Of a DNA stretch of 64,000 bases, positions 19,060-27,577 are shown piece after piece. Position 1 is the stretch's first letter. Each line of letters opens with the position of its first letter. The translations under genes and the position numbers were made by a program. Source of the stretch: Maribellus sp. YY47 (lineage in GTDB: Bacteria > Bacteroidota > Bacteroidia > Bacteroidales > Prolixibacteraceae); contig NZ_JALGYW010000025.1 in NCBI RefSeq assembly GCF_023111095.1, positions 1-64,000 on the forward strand, given 5' to 3'. Under the pieces are notes generated by a model. The model did not search any database. It had not been told where the DNA came from and saw nothing but the letters and a program-made list of their open reading frames with translations.

Positions 19060-20019
19060 ATGAAGGAAATTGTAGCACCTGTATCCAAAGCAGAGCTTAT
19101 AGCAGAGCTTACGCCGGATAAACTCATGAGGAAAACAAACAAGGGAGGAAATGAGATATACATTACGACAGCCCAGGATTCTCCGGCAGTGATGCAAGAA
19201 CTGGGACGATTACGGGAAATTACGTTTAGAGAAGCAGGTGGGGGAACAGGCAAAGAAACCGACATAGACAATTACGATACACAGGAAAAACCTTATAAAC
19301 AGCTTTTTGTTTGGGATCCGGATGCCCAGGAAATTTTGGGCGGTTATCGTTACATGCTTTGTGCCGATGCTCCACGCGACGAAAACGACGAAGTACTGAT
19401 GGCAACATCACGGGTATTTCATTTCTCGAAAGAATTTATTAACGATTACCTTCCTTATACGCTGGAACTCGGGCGTTCTTTTGTTCAGCCGGCCTATCAG
19501 TCGAGCAAAGCGGGGGCAAAAGCTCTTTTCGCCCTCGATAATCTTTGGGACGGACTGGGCGCGTTGACTGTCGACCATCCGGAAATCAAATATTTTTTTG
19601 GGAAAATCACGATGTATCAGCACTTCCATAACGAAGCGCGCAACCTGATTCAGTATTTTTTCAAAAAATATTTCCGCGACAAGGAAAACCTTGTATACCC
19701 AAAACATCCGGTAGAATTTGACATTGATATGCCTGCGATGCGAAAGCTATTTACCGGCAGTAACTATAACGAAGATTACAAGATTTTGGTGCAAAGCGTG
19801 CGTCAGTTTGGAGAAAACATTCCGCCACTGGTAAATGCGTACATGAATTTGTCGCCATCGATGAAGACCTTCGGCACCATCAAAAATGAAAAGTTCGGAA
19901 ATGTGCTCGAAACAGGAATCATCGTTACCATAAAAGACATTTACGATGCAAAGGTTGATCGGCATATCGAAACCTATATAAAGGATAAAGAGAATGACGA
20001 CTTTCCCACACCCAAATAA
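19060..20019 (+). CDS. GNAT-fold N-acyltransferase (OlsB/GlsB-like)
   Basis: A 319-aa protein of the hemolysin/OlsB-type acyltransferase family, which moves a 3-hydroxyacyl chain from acyl carrier protein to an amino acid. Recognisable parts are the RLREITFREAGGGTGKE segment (~49-65), the GGYRYMLCADAPRD strand (~94-107) and the LELGRSFVQPAYQ motif (~133-145). Relatives make glycine lipids in Bacteroides and ornithine lipids in proteobacteria; which amino acid is used here cannot be read from sequence. It starts 130 bases after the PlsC-like gene and overlaps the next gene by 26 bases if that gene uses its first ATG. Confidence 0.8.
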   Translation: MKEIVAPVSKAELIAELTPDKLMRKTNKGGNEIYITTAQDSPAVMQELGRLREITFREAGGGTGKETDIDNYDTQEKPYKQLFVWDPDAQEILGGYRYMLCADAPRDENDEVLMATSRVFHFSKEFINDYLPYTLELGRSFVQPAYQSSKAGAKALFALDNLWDGLGALTVDHPEIKYFFGKITMYQHFHNEARNLIQYFFKKYFRDKENLVYPKHPVEFDIDMPAMRKLFTGSNYNEDYKILVQSVRQFGENIPPLVNAYMNLSPSMKTFGTIKNEKFGNVLETGIIVTIKDIYDAKVDRHIETYIKDKENDDFPTPK

Positions 20020-20716
20020 CGACATGGATTTCTATCGGCAAGAGCCGAGAATGCATGTAGCCGTCGATTCGATCATCTTCGGATTCAACGAAAACGACTA
20101 CGAACTAAAGCTACTGCTTCTGAAAAGAAATTTTGAGCCGGCCAAAGGACAATGGTCACTTATGGGCGGTTTTGTCACCTTGGAAGAAAGTCTGGATGAT
20201 GCAGCCCAACGAATTCTGTCAAACCTCACCGGGCTCGACGACGTTTACATGGAGCAACTTTATGCTTTTGGTGATCCTCGCCGCGATCCGGGGGGCAGAA
20301 TCATCTCGGTGGCTTATTTCTCGCTGATCAAGATTAATGAATACGACAAAGAGCTGGTAAAAAAGAACGGCGCTTGGTGGGTTCCGTTGTCAGAATTGCC
20401 CGAACTGATATTCGACCACAACGACATGGTAGCGAAAGCCCTCAGAAAACTTCGGATTCGCGCACGCACACAACCCATCGGGTTTGAATTGCTACCCGAA
20501 AAATTCACCATACCTCAGTTGCAAAGGCTTTACGAAGCCATCTACCAAAAGCCTTTTGACAAACGCAATTTCCGGCGTAAGGTTTTAACAATGGGCTTGC
20601 TCGACAAGTTGGAAGAAAAAGAAAAGGAAACCTCGAAAAAAGGTGCCTACTACTACCAATTTAATACAACGAAATACGAAGAATTACTTCGCAGGGGATT
20701 CAATTTTGAACTTTAA
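19994..20716 (+). CDS. Nudix-domain transcriptional regulator (NrtR/AraR-like)
   Basis: A 240-aa protein with an N-terminal Nudix fold (residues ~20-150) and a C-terminal winged-helix region (~160-240, FTIPQLQRLYEAIY...RNFRRKVLTMGLL). The Nudix box (G59 to L81) has lost catalytic residues: the RE-x-x-EE part reads RILSNL. It is therefore unlikely to hydrolyse nucleotides and fits the NrtR/AraR class, where the domain senses a ligand. The ATG at 20024 (MDFYRQ) is an alternative start that avoids overlap with the previous gene. It may regulate the lipid genes it follows; the ligand is unknown. Confidence 0.85.
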   Translation: MTTFPHPNNDMDFYRQEPRMHVAVDSIIFGFNENDYELKLLLLKRNFEPAKGQWSLMGGFVTLEESLDDAAQRILSNLTGLDDVYMEQLYAFGDPRRDPGGRIISVAYFSLIKINEYDKELVKKNGAWWVPLSELPELIFDHNDMVAKALRKLRIRARTQPIGFELLPEKFTIPQLQRLYEAIYQKPFDKRNFRRKVLTMGLLDKLEEKEKETSKKGAYYYQFNTTKYEELLRRGFNFEL

Positions 20717-20742
20717 AAAATTGGAAAAATGGAGAGCAGACT

Positions 20743-22641
20743 TTAATAAGCCCGCTCATCTTTCCCTTCTACAAAATTGATAAACGAACTGTTTACCACC
20801 CGGTTTCCACCCGGAGTTGGGTAATTTCCGGAGAAGTACCAGTCGCCTAAATCGTTCGGACATGCTTTGTGCAGGTTTTCCAACGATTGATATACAATTT
20901 CCACTTCTGCCCTGCAATCTTCAGGTTTTAGCAACTCGGCTATTTTTGCTGAAATCTCTTCGGCAGTAAACGGCTTGTATATTTCGCGCACGTAATTCAC
21001 CATTTCCTCTTTTGGCAAATTCTCCTGCTCCTTGCACTTCCTGTACACATCGTGAATCAGTGCCTCTTTTCCCTGATCTTTTAGCAATTCGATGGCAGCG
21101 TTAAACGCGATAAATTTATCGAGACGCGCCATGTCGATTCCGTAACAGTCGGGATACCGGATTTGCGGCGCTGATGACACCACTATAATTTTTTTCGGCT
21201 TTAAACGATCCAGAATTTTCAGGATACTGTTTTTCAACGTGGTTCCCCGAACAATGGAGTCGTCAATAATAACCAGCGTATCCACATCGTTTTTAATGAT
21301 ACCGTAAGTAACATCGTATACGTGCGCCACCAGGTCGTCGCGACTGGCATCATCAGCAATAAATGTACGCAGTTTAACGTCCTTTATCGCGATTTTTTCC
21401 ACGCGTGGTTCAAACGAAAGTATTCGCTTAATGTCTTTATCACTTAACGATCCGTTCTTCTTTTGAATCTGGTCAATTTTCCAATCGACGAGGTGATTTC
21501 TCACTCCGTGCACCAACCCGTAAAAAGCAGTTTCTGCAGTATTCGGTATGTAAGAAAACACGGTATTCTCAAAATCATAATCCACAGCCTTTAAAACGGT
21601 TGGAGTAAGCAAACGCCCCAGTTCCTTGCGTTCCTGGTAAATACTTTTGTCGCTGCCCCGCGAAAAATAAATCCGTTCAAACGAACAGGACTTCCGTTTG
21701 TGCGGTACCCTGATCATATCGTGACGAATTTCGCCGTTCTTCTTTACAATCAAAGATTCTCCCGGCGCTATTTCCTTAACCAGGTCGGCATGCACGTTCA
21801 TAACGGTTTGAATCACCGGACGCTCCGATGCAATTACCACAATCTCATCATCGTAATAATAATGTGCGGGTCTGATTCCCCAGGGATCGCGCACCACAAA
21901 AGCATCGCCGTGCCCGATCAAACCAGCCATAGCGTAACCACCATCCCAGTCTTTCGACGCACGCTCCAAAATATTCTGAAGATCGATATTTTTTTCAATC
22001 AGCGGCGATATTTCAGAATTAGAATACCCTTCGTTTTTATATTTCCTAAAGAGCAGCTGATTTTCCTCGTCTAAGAAATGCCCTACTTTTTCAAGTGCCG
22101 TTACCGTATCGGTGTATGCCTTCGGATGTTGCCCCAGGTCGACCAATACATTGAACAGCTCGTCGGTATTGGTTAGGTTGAAGTTTCCGGCAAGCGCCAG
22201 GTTTCTCGATTTCCAGTTATTCTGCCGCATAACCGGATGTGCGAATTCAATGCTGTTTCTGCCAAAAGTACCGTAACGCAAATGTCCTAAATAAAGCGAT
22301 CCGGCAAAGGGGTAGTTTTGTTCAGCCCAATCCGGATCATTTATATCAGCATCGTGTCGCTTAGCTTTCTTCAATGGTTTGTTTACCTTCTCGAAGATAT
22401 CCTTTATCGGATTTTGCTCAACCGATCGTACACGATTGATATACGGATGTCCCGGCTCCACATCAGTTTTTACACACACCAGCCCGGCGCCATCCTGTCC
22501 GCGGTTGTGTTGTTTCTCCATTAAAAGATACAGTTTGTTAAGACCGTACTTCCATGTTCCGTACTTTTGGTGATAATACGACAGTGGCTTTAACAAACGA
22601 ATTAACGCAATGCCACACTCGTGCTTAATCTGGTCACTCAT
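20743..22641 (-). CDS. purF: Amidophosphoribosyltransferase, long Bacteroidetes form
   Basis: A class II glutamine amidotransferase fused to a phosphoribosyltransferase (632 aa), matching PurF, which makes phosphoribosylamine in purine synthesis. The nucleophile is an internal Cys9 (HECGIALIR), which requires N-terminal processing. QHNRGQDGAG (~44-53) and the PRPP loop TLVIIDDSIVRGTTL are present. It is about 130 aa longer than classical PurF, with extra segments after the N-terminus and a C-terminal extension. Bacteroidetes often carry this long version alongside a standard one, so it may be a paralogue with a shifted role. Confidence 0.85.
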   Translation of the reverse strand: MSDQIKHECGIALIRLLKPLSYYHQKYGTWKYGLNKLYLLMEKQHNRGQDGAGLVCVKTDVEPGHPYINRVRSVEQNPIKDIFEKVNKPLKKAKRHDADINDPDWAEQNYPFAGSLYLGHLRYGTFGRNSIEFAHPVMRQNNWKSRNLALAGNFNLTNTDELFNVLVDLGQHPKAYTDTVTALEKVGHFLDEENQLLFRKYKNEGYSNSEISPLIEKNIDLQNILERASKDWDGGYAMAGLIGHGDAFVVRDPWGIRPAHYYYDDEIVVIASERPVIQTVMNVHADLVKEIAPGESLIVKKNGEIRHDMIRVPHKRKSCSFERIYFSRGSDKSIYQERKELGRLLTPTVLKAVDYDFENTVFSYIPNTAETAFYGLVHGVRNHLVDWKIDQIQKKNGSLSDKDIKRILSFEPRVEKIAIKDVKLRTFIADDASRDDLVAHVYDVTYGIIKNDVDTLVIIDDSIVRGTTLKNSILKILDRLKPKKIIVVSSAPQIRYPDCYGIDMARLDKFIAFNAAIELLKDQGKEALIHDVYRKCKEQENLPKEEMVNYVREIYKPFTAEEISAKIAELLKPEDCRAEVEIVYQSLENLHKACPNDLGDWYFSGNYPTPGGNRVVNSSFINFVEGKDERAY

Positions 22642-22642
22642 A

Positions 22643-23104
22643 TTATAGATTCTGTTTCAGCAATGGAAAATTTATTACATCCGGAACAACAAAGGCAGTT
22701 GGATATTCCTTTTGAATCTTTCTATACAATTTCCAGGCTTCGTTTTTTGTCCGGAAATCGCCGACTCTCACCCGAAAGTTTGGTGCTACAAATTTGATAT
22801 GCACCGGATAATCGGGGTATTCAGATAAAAAATCAACTTTGGTTTTCAGCGCCTGTTCTTTTGCGTCCATTTTGGAGCTGAAAAAGATCTCAACTCTAAA
22901 CCCATCCATCCCCTCTTTTTCGTGATTCTTTTCAATGTGCCATCCCAGCATTTTGTCTAAAACCGGATCTCGCTCCACCTGCAGCTGGTCAAGTATAGCA
23001 ACGCGCACCGAATCGTGTGCAGCATCCAATCCTACAACCTCCTGAGCGCAAGCAAACTGCGCAACAAAGAAAACAGCTAAAAAGAGAATCAGAATCCTCA
23101 TCAT
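22643..23104 (-). CDS. SPOR-domain secreted protein
   Basis: A 153-aa protein with a signal peptide (MRILILFLAVFFVAQFACA, cleavage near residue 20) and a C-terminal SPOR-like fold (~70-150, GFRVEIFF...VRVGDFRTKNEAWKLYRKI). SPOR domains bind denuded glycan strands of peptidoglycan, often at the septum. It is expected in the periplasm. The gene begins 1 base after the purF start region ends, on the same strand, so the two are probably co-transcribed with this one first. Confidence 0.85.
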   Translation of the reverse strand: MMRILILFLAVFFVAQFACAQEVVGLDAAHDSVRVAILDQLQVERDPVLDKMLGWHIEKNHEKEGMDGFRVEIFFSSKMDAKEQALKTKVDFLSEYPDYPVHIKFVAPNFRVRVGDFRTKNEAWKLYRKIQKEYPTAFVVPDVINFPLLKQNL

Positions 23105-23338
23105 TCCTTCAATTGAGTGTGCAAATATAATTCAAAAACCTATAAAACAAGAACGCAACAAAGATCAACACATTGCCTTAATCTAATGGTAATGTCAACC
23201 GCCGAAACCCTAATGAACACTCGATTACTTTACCGCCAATTAAAATTAAACGTTTTCGCCAACTTACCAAAACCAGCTCATTACCAAGCATGTTCTTGTA
23301 AAAATCGGCTGACACACGATTCATTCACAAATAAAAAA

Positions 23339-23346
23339 TAACTTTG
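23339..23346 (+). promoter_or_regulatory. Bacteroidetes-type -7 box for miaB
   Basis: TAACTTTG matches the TAnnTTTG box of the Bacteroidetes housekeeping sigma factor. The -33 region (CTGACA near 23309) is only a partial match. The box ends 10 bases before the miaB ATG, so the 5' leader would be only a few bases long. Confidence 0.5.
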
Positions 23347-23356
23347 CGCCCGCATC

Positions 23357-24688
23357 ATGGAAGAAAGAAAATTATTTATTGAAACGTATGGCTGTCAAAT
23401 GAATGTGGCAGACAGCGAAGTAGTTGCAGCTATACTGCAGGAAAAGAAATACACAGTGGTTGAATCAGCCGAAGAAGCAGACACTATTTTCCTGAACACC
23501 TGCTCGGTACGCGACAATGCAGAACAGCGTATTTGGGGAAGACTCGCCCATTATAAAAGCCTGAAAAAAAACAGAAAAGGTTTGGTGGTCGGGGTTTTAG
23601 GCTGCATGGCCGAAAGGGTTGGCGAAGAGTTTATCGCAAAAGGAGCAGCCGACTTGGTTGCCGGACCCGATGCGTACCGCGATCTTCCCTACCTAATCGA
23701 CAAAGTGAACGATGGGCAAGCCGCCGTAAATGTGGAACTTTCGACGATAGAAACTTACGATAAGATAACTCCGGTTCGAATTGGCGACAAAGCCATTTCC
23801 GGATTTGTAAGCATTATGCGCGGATGTAATAATTTCTGCACCTATTGCATTGTCCCCTACACCCGCGGACGCGAACGCAGCCGTGATCCGCAGGACATTT
23901 TAAACGAAGTCCGCGATTTATCGGAAAAGAACTACAAAGAGGTTACCCTGCTCGGACAAAATGTGAATTCGTACATGTGGTTACCCGAAGGTGAACGCAA
24001 ACCGGTTAAATTCTGGGATTTGCTTGACATGGTTGCACAGGTAAATCCGAACATGCGGATCCGTTTTACCACATCGCACCCGAAAGACATGTCGGACAAG
24101 GTTCTGCGCGCAATGGCCAAACACAATAACCTATGCAAACACATTCATTTGCCGGTGCAATCGGGCAGTTCGAATGTGCTAAAAACCATGAACCGGAAAT
24201 ACGACCGGGATTGGTACCTGGGCCGAATCAAGGCCATACGTGAAATACTTCCTGAATGCGGCCTAACCACCGACCTGTTTACCGGGTTCTGTGGCGAAAC
24301 GGAAGAAGACCACCAGGACACCATCGCGCTAATGAAAGAAGTTCGTTTCGACAGTGCATTTATGTTTAAATATTCCGAACGACCGGGAACCTACGCAGCC
24401 AAACATCTTGCCGATGATGTGCCGGAAGAAATAAAAACACGCCGACTGAATGAAGTGATCGCTTTGCAAAACCAAATCTCGATCGAAAATAACCGGGCCG
24501 ATATCGGAAAGACAGTTGAAGTGCTGGTAGAAGGAACTTCGAAAAAATCGGACGAAATGCTGTTTGGCCGAACTTCACAAAACAAGGTTGCTGTTTTTCC
24601 GAAATACGATTTCAAAAAAGGCGACTTCGTAACCATAACCGTGAACGATTGCACGCAAACAACGTTAATTGGAGATGTATTAAAATAG
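23357..24688 (+). CDS. miaB: tRNA-2-methylthio-N6-dimethylallyladenosine synthase
   Basis: Radical-SAM methylthiotransferase (443 aa) that adds the 2-methylthio group to i6A37 in tRNAs reading UNN codons. It has an N-terminal UPF0004 domain with cluster cysteines (TYGCQMN, NTCSVRD, GCMAER), the radical-SAM motif CNNFCTYC (~155-162) and a C-terminal TRAM domain (~375-440). It is followed 4 bases later by the AhpD-like gene. Confidence 0.96.
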   Translation: MEERKLFIETYGCQMNVADSEVVAAILQEKKYTVVESAEEADTIFLNTCSVRDNAEQRIWGRLAHYKSLKKNRKGLVVGVLGCMAERVGEEFIAKGAADLVAGPDAYRDLPYLIDKVNDGQAAVNVELSTIETYDKITPVRIGDKAISGFVSIMRGCNNFCTYCIVPYTRGRERSRDPQDILNEVRDLSEKNYKEVTLLGQNVNSYMWLPEGERKPVKFWDLLDMVAQVNPNMRIRFTTSHPKDMSDKVLRAMAKHNNLCKHIHLPVQSGSSNVLKTMNRKYDRDWYLGRIKAIREILPECGLTTDLFTGFCGETEEDHQDTIALMKEVRFDSAFMFKYSERPGTYAAKHLADDVPEEIKTRRLNEVIALQNQISIENNRADIGKTVEVLVEGTSKKSDEMLFGRTSQNKVAVFPKYDFKKGDFVTITVNDCTQTTLIGDVLK

Positions 24689-24692
24689 GACC

Positions 24693-25046
24693 ATGGGAAA
24701 ATTAGTAGACGAATTCAATGCCTACCGGGCAAAAATGAATGAAAAGATACTGGCTTCGGATAACAAAGTCATGAAGCGTTTGTATAGCCTGGACACCTTA
24801 ACCTACCAGGAGGGAGCACTCAGTACAAAAGTGAAAGAAATGCTTGGACTCGCGACCTCGATGGTATTGCGTTGCGACGATTGCGTAAAATATCACCTCG
24901 AAAAATGCCACGAACAAGGTGTAACAACCGAAGAAATATTTGAGGTATTCGGAGTGGCCAACCTGGTGGGTGGAACCATCGTAATTCCTCACACGAGGAG
25001 AGCTGTCGAGTACTGGGAAGAACTAATTAATACCGAATTGAATTGA
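24693..25046 (+). CDS. Carboxymuconolactone decarboxylase/AhpD-family protein
   Basis: A 117-aa all-helical protein of the CMD/AhpD family. The redox motif CDDCVKYHLEKC (~55-66) has the CxxC pair and downstream His that AhpD-type peroxidase partners use. It probably works as a small cytoplasmic thiol oxidoreductase; the substrate is unknown. It lies 4 bases after miaB and is likely co-transcribed. Confidence 0.88.
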   Translation: MGKLVDEFNAYRAKMNEKILASDNKVMKRLYSLDTLTYQEGALSTKVKEMLGLATSMVLRCDDCVKYHLEKCHEQGVTTEEIFEVFGVANLVGGTIVIPHTRRAVEYWEELINTELN

Positions 25047-25094
25047 GCCATTTTCAATTTAAATTGTTATAATTAAATCTTAAAAATTAGAAAT

Positions 25095-25418
25095 ATGGGC
25101 AAACTGTTTGCGATAACTTCATCGGGAAAGACCGAAAAATCGTTTTTAGATCTACGTTTTGGGAAATGCCTGAACGTTGTCATATTTGATCCTGAAAAGA
25201 ATACTTATTCCATTCAGGAAAATCCTTGTCTGGAGGCTGAACACACCGGCATTAAGCTGGTAGAATACCTGAAAGAACAGGGCGTAACAACCATTATTAC
25301 AGGGGAAGTTGGCCCAATGGTGAGTCAGAAACTCGAAACTGAAAAAATGCAGTTGGTGCTGCTTCACGAAGAACGGATCAAAATAGAAGAAGTGATGGAC
25401 CGCATCAGCGGAAACTAG
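25095..25418 (+). CDS. NifB/NifX-domain protein
   Basis: A 107-aa protein of the dinitrogenase iron-molybdenum cofactor biosynthesis (NifX/NafY/VnfX) domain family. Visible are the start FAITSSGKT, an LRFGKC segment (~22-27) and the typical EYLKEQGVTTIITGEVGPM helix-strand (~56-74). No nitrogenase genes are nearby, so this is one of the widespread stand-alone forms, possibly handling an iron-sulfur or metal cofactor (inference). Its end overlaps the convergent yjjX-like gene by 14 bases. Confidence 0.85.
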   Translation: MGKLFAITSSGKTEKSFLDLRFGKCLNVVIFDPEKNTYSIQENPCLEAEHTGIKLVEYLKEQGVTTIITGEVGPMVSQKLETEKMQLVLLHEERIKIEEVMDRISGN

Positions 25419-25938
25419 GCGAATAAAGTTCTTTGTTCAGAAAAGGGATCAGTGCCAGTTGAACGGCCTGACGATATAACTGCGTACGGTCTATTTTATC
25501 TCCGGTCAGCAATCCCACTGCTCCCGATTTCTGCTTCGAATTGTGTTGTTTAAAAACCATATCGTTGGCAGTACCCAACTCGTAACCGCTTTCAACTAAT
25601 AAGGCCACTTTGGGCGGCAACATAAAACTGGTGGTTCGCGATTCTCCTTTTTGTGAACCATCAGTAATAACAATCCACGCAAAAGCAACCAGCCCTTCAG
25701 CCTCGCGTTGCAAACCTCCTTCAACTCCGATCCAAAAATCAGCTCCCGGGAAAAGTTTCTGCGCATTGGCAACCCGGTTACGTGCGCCCGCCAGTGTTTC
25801 CTCATCACTCATCGGCTGGTCAGAAACTCCTGATTCTACTGAAACACCTTCGACGCTTACTTCATCAAAAAAATCACCAAACCCTTCGAGGGTGGCGTTG
25901 ATCTTTACCGGATTTTTGGATGCAACAATAATTTTCAC
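25405..25938 (-). CDS. yjjX: Inosine/xanthosine triphosphatase (YjjX family)
   Basis: A 177-aa non-canonical purine NTP phosphatase that clears ITP and XTP. The start KIIVASKNPVKINATLEGF, the SDQPMSDEETLAGARNR segment (~39-55) and WIGVEGGLQ (~67-75) are family hallmarks, and the length is normal. The last 14 bases overlap the convergent NifX-like gene tail to tail. Confidence 0.92.
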   Translation of the reverse strand: MKIIVASKNPVKINATLEGFGDFFDEVSVEGVSVESGVSDQPMSDEETLAGARNRVANAQKLFPGADFWIGVEGGLQREAEGLVAFAWIVITDGSQKGESRTTSFMLPPKVALLVESGYELGTANDMVFKQHNSKQKSGAVGLLTGDKIDRTQLYRQAVQLALIPFLNKELYSPSFR

Positions 25939-26050
25939 CTTTCAAAATTTTCCGAAAAATAGGGATTTAATGAAAACTACCTCGTTAAGTATAGAGAATA
26001 ATAGATTGAATAAGACCTTGTAACTAATCCAAAGATTTTTATTTTCACCT

Positions 26051-26058
26051 TACATTTG
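26051..26058 (+). promoter_or_regulatory. Possible -7 box for the alpha/beta hydrolase gene
   Basis: TACATTTG fits TAnnTTTG and lies 27 bases before the ATG at 26086. I see no TTG at the -33 position, so support is partial. Confidence 0.35.
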
Positions 26059-26085
26059 CAATTGAAACACTCAAACCACAATAAA

Positions 26086-26952
26086 ATGACCATCCAAAAA
26101 GGAATTATCGAAATCGACGGTTTCAATTTACGTTATCAGATCGAAGGTGCAGGAATTCCCATTCTTTGCATAGGAAGCACGTTGTTTTACTCTCGCATAT
26201 TTTCTGCCCAGATCAAAAATCAACTTCAGTTTATTTTTATTGATCACTGCGGATTTACGAAGGCTCCGGCAAGAGAAATCTCAAACAAAGAATATTCATT
26301 GGAAAATTTGATCCGTCATATTGAAATTATCAGAACTAAACTGAAATTGCATCGCTTCTTTATTTTAGGCCACTCAGGCCACGCTTTTATGGCGCTGGAA
26401 TATGCCAAAAAACATCCCAAAAACATACTGGGCAACATTCTGGTTGGAGTCAGCCCTGATTATAGTGCCCAATCTCATCAGTCGACAGATATTTTTTTTG
26501 AAGAAAGTGCCAGTGATGACCGCAAACAGTTTTATCTCCGTAAAATGAATGAGTTACCGGAATTAATCAAGCTGTCTCCGGAAAAGCGATTTGTCCATTT
26601 TTGCTTATGCAGTGGAGCCCGCAACTGGTTTCGACATGATTTTGATGCCGTATTTTTATGGAAAGGCGTTGAAACCAATATGCAAATGATTGATCATGTT
26701 TGGGGGACCATTTTCAAAGATATTGACATTACCCATCAACTGGATAGTTACAAAATACCTACTCTGCTCATGATAGGAAAGTATGATTTTGTAACTGGTC
26801 CGACTAATCTATGGGACGAGGTAAAAAATAAGTTCTGCGATCTGAAAATAAAAATCTTTGAAAAGAGCGGTCATTATCCGATGTTTGAAGAAAATGATCT
26901 TTTCGATACCGAACTCTTAAACTGGATCGAAGAAAAATACCGAAAGTCGTAG
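26086..26952 (+). CDS. Alpha/beta-fold hydrolase
   Basis: A 288-aa soluble hydrolase related to proline iminopeptidase-like enzymes. The nucleophile elbow reads LGHSGHA (Ser near 103), with His where Gly is usual. The acid is probably in IGKYDF and the base in SGHYPMF near the C-terminus. I chose the ATG at 26086 (MTIQKG); the frame extends 10 codons upstream only through a TTG, and the promoter-like box lies inside that stretch. The substrate is unknown. Confidence 0.85.
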   Translation: MTIQKGIIEIDGFNLRYQIEGAGIPILCIGSTLFYSRIFSAQIKNQLQFIFIDHCGFTKAPAREISNKEYSLENLIRHIEIIRTKLKLHRFFILGHSGHAFMALEYAKKHPKNILGNILVGVSPDYSAQSHQSTDIFFEESASDDRKQFYLRKMNELPELIKLSPEKRFVHFCLCSGARNWFRHDFDAVFLWKGVETNMQMIDHVWGTIFKDIDITHQLDSYKIPTLLMIGKYDFVTGPTNLWDEVKNKFCDLKIKIFEKSGHYPMFEENDLFDTELLNWIEEKYRKS

Positions 26953-27094
26953 ACTATAGATTATTACCATCTGCTTTTTGCTCAGACCCAAGGCATATAG
27001 TTCAGAAAACACAAAAATGACAGGTCGATTTTGGCCGAACAAATTCGGGAAAAGGATCAGAATTCTTATTTTAGACTATCAAAATCTACAGACA

Positions 27095-27541
27095 ATGAAA
27101 GTAAGACTGGCAACCATCGACGATCACGAAAGCCTCGTGGAATTTCAGCTGGCCATGGCCCGCGAAACGGAAGGCATTGAGCTTCACCTGTCAACGGTTG
27201 AAAAGGGAGTGGAAGCTGTTTTGAACGATCCCAAAAAAGGGAATTACTATGTTGCAGAAATCAATGGGAAAGTGGTGGCTTCGCTACTTACTACTTTTGA
27301 ATGGAGCGACTGGCGGAATGGTACGGTTATGTGGATACAATCGGTTTATGTGATGCCGCAATACCGGCGAAGAGGTGTTTATCGCAGCATGTATGCGCAC
27401 ATAAAAAGCCTCGTTCTTAGCTCGGATGAATGGCATGGCGTGAGACTTTATGCCGATAAATCGAATCAATCGGCTCACCGCACCTACGAAAACCTGGGAA
27501 TGAACCAGGATCATTACATTACTTTTGAGTGGTTAAAATAA
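27095..27541 (+). CDS. GNAT family N-acetyltransferase
   Basis: A 148-aa acetyltransferase. The acetyl-CoA-binding motif lies in QSVYVMPQYRRRGVYRSMY (~86-104), and the end RTYENLGMNQDHY matches the C-terminal GNAT strands. The ATG at 27095 (MKVRLATIDDHES) is chosen because the family fold begins there; an in-frame extension upstream is not family-like. The acceptor substrate is unknown. Confidence 0.9.
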   Translation: MKVRLATIDDHESLVEFQLAMARETEGIELHLSTVEKGVEAVLNDPKKGNYYVAEINGKVVASLLTTFEWSDWRNGTVMWIQSVYVMPQYRRRGVYRSMYAHIKSLVLSSDEWHGVRLYADKSNQSAHRTYENLGMNQDHYITFEWLK

Positions 27542-27577
27542 AACTTTCTGGTTGCATAGTTGTTTGGAGTTGGCGAG

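Noticed and set aside
23117-23341. 74-codon frame upstream of miaB
   Set aside because: Composition is unlike the neighbouring genes, and it runs into the miaB promoter box.
25095-25418. Nitrogen-fixation gene
   Set aside because: Only the NifX-type domain is present; no nif structural or cofactor genes lie nearby, and stand-alone versions are common.
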